From JAFGPJ01 sp964439135 (GTDB lineage: Bacteria; Planctomycetota; Phycisphaerae; Sedimentisphaerales; Anaerobacaceae), in assembly GCA_964439135.1 (NCBI GenBank), contig CAYTNN010000197.1, positions 1 to 8,375 on the forward strand: DNA of 8,375 nt. Reading direction: 5' to 3'. Both the position numbers and the translations under genes were made by a program. Within the stretch, counting starts at the first letter, position 1; every line of letters begins with the position of its first letter. The notes under the pieces are model-generated. The model worked only from the letters and a program-made list of their open reading frames with translations, was not told the DNA's origin and did not search any database. Positions 5,079 to 8,375 of this stretch are shown piece by piece.

Positions 5079-7181
5079 TTAACATTGCAGAAAACCGATG
5101 AAGCAACGAGCATATCCGTATCAATAGCCGATAACGACATTGATAATCTGCTGGCAAAGGAATGGTTATTAACCAATGGGCGAGGCAGCTACGCGTCATC
5201 AACGATTGTGGGCTGCAATACCAGGGCTTACCATGGACTCCTGATCGGTTCGTTAATGCCGCCGGCTCACAGGGTAATGGCATTATCCAATTGCCTTGAG
5301 ATGGTCATATCCAAAGGAGAGGTCTTCAATCTTTCGACCTTTGAATTTGCGGACAAGTTTGCTCCGGCGGGTTTTGGCTTTCTAAAAAAATTCCGCCGGG
5401 ATATCGGGGTGCATTTCGACTATGAGCTTGCGAACATTGAACTGACCAAATCAGTGTATCTCGTACGAGATACCGATACGGTCGCCATAGTGTATAATTT
5501 CAACCGTGTCGCCAAGCCGGTTGAATTCGTATCGCGTCCCTTTATCGGCTTAAGAGACTTCCACTCGCTGCAAAATTCCTACGCTATGTTATGTTCCAAA
5601 TGGCTCGGGTCGGACGCACGCGGATTGCTGGTTCGCCACCAGATGCCAAACAGTTGTCAACTGCAGTTGTGCTGCCCGTCCACCCATTTTGAGAAGGACC
5701 CGCAATGGTGGTTCAATTTCACATATCGTCAAGACAGGGAAAGAGGTCAGGGTTTCACCGAAGATTTGTGGGCGCCCGGCTTTTTCAAGTGCCGAATAGA
5801 CAAACCGGCAAAGATTGTCCTCTGGGCAAGCCTTAGCCCCCCCACGGCCGGACATAAGCATAATCCTGTAATAGATACCGATATTGATAAAGTCTGTAAA
5901 GATTTGCAAAGGTACCGGAAAGAGTTGAAACTTCAGGTGAAAAAAGCGAAAAGCGAATTCCGAATCCCTGCTTCGAACGGCCGGTCAAAAAAGCAAGATT
6001 TGAGAATTGGAAACGGGAAATATTTTGAGATGCTATGTTTGGCTGCCGAGCAGCTTGTTACGAAACGTCAAACGAAGAATAATACCAGTACGACTATTAT
6101 CGCCGGCTATCCCTGGTTCGCGGACTGGGGCAGGGATGCGTTTATCTCACTGCCGGGTCTTTTGCTTGCAACCGGAAGGTTCGAGGAGGCAAAATCGGTC
6201 TTGACAACATTTGCCGCAGTGGCGGATGAGGGAATGATTCCGAATCGTTTCGATGATAACAGCAATGCCACTCACTTTAATAGTGTCGATGCCTCTCTTT
6301 GGTTTATCAACGCAGCGTTTCAATACCTGCGAGCCACGGATGATTCAGAGACTTTCATGCAGGAGCTTATGCCGACAATCCGCTGGATTATAGATTCATA
6401 CCATAAGGGCACGAGGTTCGGCATTCATGCCGACGCCGACGGGCTCATCTCCGCGGGCGACGAGCAGACGCAGTTGACCTGGATGGATGCCAAATGTGAC
6501 GGTGTCGCTTTCACGCCCAGATACGGAAAAGCGGTTGAGGTCAACGCGCTGTGGTATAATTGTCTCTGCCTCCTGGCTGAATTCTATGCCGACCGGGACA
6601 AAGAAAACGCCAAACTTTATAAATCTATGGCAGATAAGGTTCGGACTGGTTTCTGTAACTCGTTCTGGAACGACAGTAACGGTTGCTTAAACGATTGCAT
6701 TTTGCCCGACGGTTCGATAGATGACAGCCTTCGGCCGAACCAGATATTCGCAGTTTCCCTGAATTTCTCGCCATTATCGCAGCAGCAGCAGGCTTCGGTT
6801 GTAGAGGTGGTGCAAAAACATTTATTAACACCATACGGGCTGCGAACGCTCAGTCCGGATGCAGCGGACTATAAAGGCGAATATACCGGATCGCTGCGAG
6901 AACGCGATGAGGCTTATCATCAGGGCACGGTTTGGCCGTATCTGATCGGGCCGTTTATAGAGGCGTATTTGAAAGTAAACGGATTCAGCCCGGAAAACAA
7001 AAAACAAGCCGCCGAATTCATCGAACCTTTGCTCCGTCATCTGACCGAAGACGGCTGCCTCGGGAGTATCTCAGAGATATTCGACGGCGATGAGCCTCAT
7101 AAACCGAAAGGCTGCTTCGCCCAGGCATGGAGCGTCGCCGAGCTGATCAGGGCTTATCAACTGATAAATAGTAAATCATAA
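5076..7181 (+). CDS. Glycogen debranching enzyme, amylo-alpha-1,6-glucosidase (GDE_N + GDE_C, GH133 type)
   Basis: The 701-residue cytoplasmic enzyme is of the single-chain archaeal/bacterial type that hydrolyses alpha-1,6 branch points of glycogen. The N-terminal beta-rich domain starts with EWLLTNGRGSYASSTIVGCN and RAYHGLLIGSLMPP, typical of GDE_N. A polar linker around residues 290-315 (KKAKSEFRIP...SKKQD) leads to the (alpha/alpha)6 catalytic part: PWFADWGRDAFISLPGLLLA (from P346), NSVDASLWF, TWMDAK with D471, AYHQGTVWPYLIGPF, and SISEIFDG with E667. D471 and E667 are my candidates for the catalytic pair, by analogy to the glucosidase half of eukaryotic debranching enzymes. The length is normal for the family. 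Translation starts at GTG with a good ribosome binding site. The last codons (NSKS) and the stop lie inside a heptamer repeat. The gene is last in the glycogen operon. Confidence 0.92.
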   Translation: MLTLQKTDEATSISVSIADNDIDNLLAKEWLLTNGRGSYASSTIVGCNTRAYHGLLIGSLMPPAHRVMALSNCLEMVISKGEVFNLSTFEFADKFAPAGFGFLKKFRRDIGVHFDYELANIELTKSVYLVRDTDTVAIVYNFNRVAKPVEFVSRPFIGLRDFHSLQNSYAMLCSKWLGSDARGLLVRHQMPNSCQLQLCCPSTHFEKDPQWWFNFTYRQDRERGQGFTEDLWAPGFFKCRIDKPAKIVLWASLSPPTAGHKHNPVIDTDIDKVCKDLQRYRKELKLQVKKAKSEFRIPASNGRSKKQDLRIGNGKYFEMLCLAAEQLVTKRQTKNNTSTTIIAGYPWFADWGRDAFISLPGLLLATGRFEEAKSVLTTFAAVADEGMIPNRFDDNSNATHFNSVDASLWFINAAFQYLRATDDSETFMQELMPTIRWIIDSYHKGTRFGIHADADGLISAGDEQTQLTWMDAKCDGVAFTPRYGKAVEVNALWYNCLCLLAEFYADRDKENAKLYKSMADKVRTGFCNSFWNDSNGCLNDCILPDGSIDDSLRPNQIFAVSLNFSPLSQQQQASVVEVVQKHLLTPYGLRTLSPDAADYKGEYTGSLRERDEAYHQGTVWPYLIGPFIEAYLKVNGFSPENKKQAAEFIEPLLRHLTEDGCLGSISEIFDGDEPHKPKGCFAQAWSVAELIRAYQLINSKS

Positions 7182-7197
7182 ATCGCAAATCGTAAAT
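7163..7197. repeat. Heptamer tandem repeat (five nnTAAAT/nnCAAAT units) bridging two convergent genes
   Basis: The units read GATAAAT, AGTAAAT, CATAAAT, CGCAAAT, CGTAAAT, exactly 7 nt each. The array includes the last codons and TAA stop (7179-7181) of the debranching gene and ends directly at the stop codon (7198-7200) of the GLUG gene. It therefore makes up the whole 16-bp gap. It resembles the run at 445-472. Confidence 0.7.
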
Positions 7198-8334
7198 CTA
7201 CTCGGCTTCCCACCAAAGCCTTGGATAGTCCTTCCCTTCGTTGATCCACCAGATGTCGTCGGTACCATTATATAGCTCGTCTACGAAGTCCCAACCGGCT
7301 TCTAAGAATGTACTGGACGTTTGCATCTCAGTAGTGGTCAGACCTGTACCACCAATACTACTTGATTGCTGACTGGTTTGGATGTCCCAAAAGCTAAAAT
7401 ATACTGAGCCTCCCTCCTGAACGCCTACTAATCCACCAGTATCCGTCGTACCCGAAACCATTCCAGTTGAATAACAGCGAGAGACATCGCCTGGACCGAG
7501 GCGTCCTACAAGTCCGCCTACATTATCACTTCCCGAAACATTGCTTGTTGAATAACAGTTGTTGATAATGCCATCCTTATTATATGCGACTAATCCACCG
7601 ACATTGTCAACGCCCGTGATGATCCCGGAGGTAAAACAATTGGATATCTTTGCATAAACTATTGTATTCCATCCCCTGTTATCTCCCACGAGTCCACCAA
7701 TAGCATGCCTGCCTGTGACGTCACCCGTGGCGTAACAGTAGATGATTTCACCTTCGAGCTCGTTGGTTCCGGCTAGGCCACCAACATTATTATTTGAAGC
7801 TGAAACGTTCCCCGTCGAGTAGCAGTTGAAAATCTGTCCGTAATTCCTTCCAACCAGTCCGCCAGCTTTATTCTCTCCTAAAACAATGCCGGTTGAATAG
7901 CAATCAGAAACATTACCAGTATTTTCTCCAACTAATCCACCCACACTGTACCCACCTTCAATGCTCATAGCAGTATGACAATTAGTTATTGTGCCGTTGC
8001 GATTATTCGCCACTAATCCACCAACACATTTGCTGCCGGAAATGCTGCCTCCTTGGACATAGCAAGAAGTCACACTTCCTCCTCTTAGCCAACAAATTAG
8101 TGTGCCCAGCCAGTCGCCTTGTGAGGCATTAATATTGGGATCAATTATGTCCAATTTCTTAATCTCACCACTCGATACACATTTGAAAAAACCCTCAGAA
8201 TTCTCATCTATGTAACTATGGGAGATTTCCTGAACGGTATGGCTGAAATTGAAGATTCTCTTCCCGTTACCATCAAAGACACCGGAGAAGGGAAACGAAT
8301 CATTACCAATCATAAAAAAGTCGTAACACCTCAC
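7198..8334 (-). CDS. GLUG-repeat protein, probably 5'-truncated or frameshifted
   Basis: The frame gives 378 residues from a GTG at 8332-8334. The N-terminal part contains PFSGVFDGNGKRIFNF and EIKKLDIIDPNINA, the usual lead-in of large secreted GLUG proteins. About nine 26-33-residue repeats follow at about 78-326, with the form GGLVG-N-G-I-NCYSTG-V-G. The C-terminus GWDFVDELYNGTDDIWWINEGKDYPRLWW is a hallmark end I associate with planctomycete members. The repeats should build an extracellular beta-rich solenoid; the binding target is unknown. I doubt the start: there is no signal peptide, no ribosome binding site, a TGA lies directly upstream in frame, and the expected segment before the IGN motif appears in another frame. 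It may be a decayed gene, or one with a single frameshift. It is convergent to the glycogen operon and appears unrelated to it. Confidence 0.75.
   Translation of the reverse strand: MRCYDFFMIGNDSFPFSGVFDGNGKRIFNFSHTVQEISHSYIDENSEGFFKCVSSGEIKKLDIIDPNINASQGDWLGTLICWLRGGSVTSCYVQGGSISGSKCVGGLVANNRNGTITNCHTAMSIEGGYSVGGLVGENTGNVSDCYSTGIVLGENKAGGLVGRNYGQIFNCYSTGNVSASNNNVGGLAGTNELEGEIIYCYATGDVTGRHAIGGLVGDNRGWNTIVYAKISNCFTSGIITGVDNVGGLVAYNKDGIINNCYSTSNVSGSDNVGGLVGRLGPGDVSRCYSTGMVSGTTDTGGLVGVQEGGSVYFSFWDIQTSQQSSSIGGTGLTTTEMQTSSTFLEAGWDFVDELYNGTDDIWWINEGKDYPRLWWEAE
7357..8103 (-). repeat. Coding tandem repeats: GLUG units of about 81 nt
   Basis: GG pairs begin the units at residues 105, 132, 158, 185, 213, 246, 273 and 300, with a degenerate unit before (GTLICWLRGG). 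Spacings are 27, 26, 27, 28, 33, 27 and 27 residues. Each unit except the last carries one Cys at the same place (91, 119, 145, 171, 200, 233, 260, 287). The 33-residue unit has an insertion (GWNTIVYAK). Confidence 0.85.
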
Positions 8335-8375
8335 TCAAGTGCTATGTTTTCTTGTAGGAAGCAGGGGGATGTTTC
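8331..8375 (-). pseudogene. Possible out-of-frame N-terminal continuation of the GLUG gene
   Basis: Read from the window edge on the minus strand, one frame gives ETSPCFLQENIALE and then TGA (8331-8333). The CFLQENIALE part resembles the 'F-L-ADIDLS' segment that normally stands about ten residues before 'IGN..PF.GVFDGNG' in these proteins. The main frame starts right here in another phase, as expected for one small indel. It is short, so this is suggestive only. Confidence 0.35.

Overview
The window looks like chromosomal DNA of a planctomycete, probably a Phycisphaerae/Sedimentisphaerales-type lineage. I infer this from the GLUG-repeat protein with its 'DIWWINEGKDYPRLWW' tail, a bacterial histone-fold protein, A-rich interspersed repeats and heptamer repeats in the gaps, and a glycogen gene set in a style also familiar from archaea. 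This is recognition from memory; no search was run. There are no tRNA, rRNA, CRISPR or transposase genes.

Layout. Positions 1-615 hold no convincing complete gene. They carry several copies of an A-rich repeat (core GAAAAAACAAACCCAATT or GAAAAAACAAAGCC), a GC hairpin and a 7-nt tandem repeat at 445-472. Two small minus-strand genes follow as a tight pair (968-1288, then 616-966): a DUF2007-like protein with an acidic tail, and a small charged protein with three Asp-Arg-Arg motifs. Divergent to them, at 1647-1832, is a 61-residue histone-fold protein. It has a possible operator upstream (two inverted ATTACAT half-sites plus a third copy) and a clear intrinsic terminator about 100 nt after its stop codon.

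Positions 2293-7181 form a three-gene plus-strand glycogen/alpha-glucan module: a GT-B glycosyltransferase resembling glycogen synthase, a GH57 alpha-amylase-type glycosidase, and an archaeal/bacterial-type glycogen debranching enzyme (amylo-alpha-1,6-glucosidase). A strong sigma70-like promoter (TTGACA, 17 bp, TACAAT) lies at 2154-2182, and no terminator is seen between the genes, so they are probably one operon. The first enzyme would extend alpha-1,4-glucan, the GH57 enzyme would cut or remodel it, and the debranching enzyme would remove alpha-1,6 branch stubs. ADP-glucose pyrophosphorylase, phosphorylase and a recognisable branching enzyme are absent here and must be encoded elsewhere if the pathway is complete.

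Convergent to the operon, and separated from it by only 16 bp that consist of another heptamer repeat, is a GLUG-repeat protein on the minus strand (7198-8334). Its 5' end seems broken. There is no signal peptide, an in-frame stop lies immediately upstream, and the family's expected N-terminal sequence seems to continue in another frame up to the window edge.
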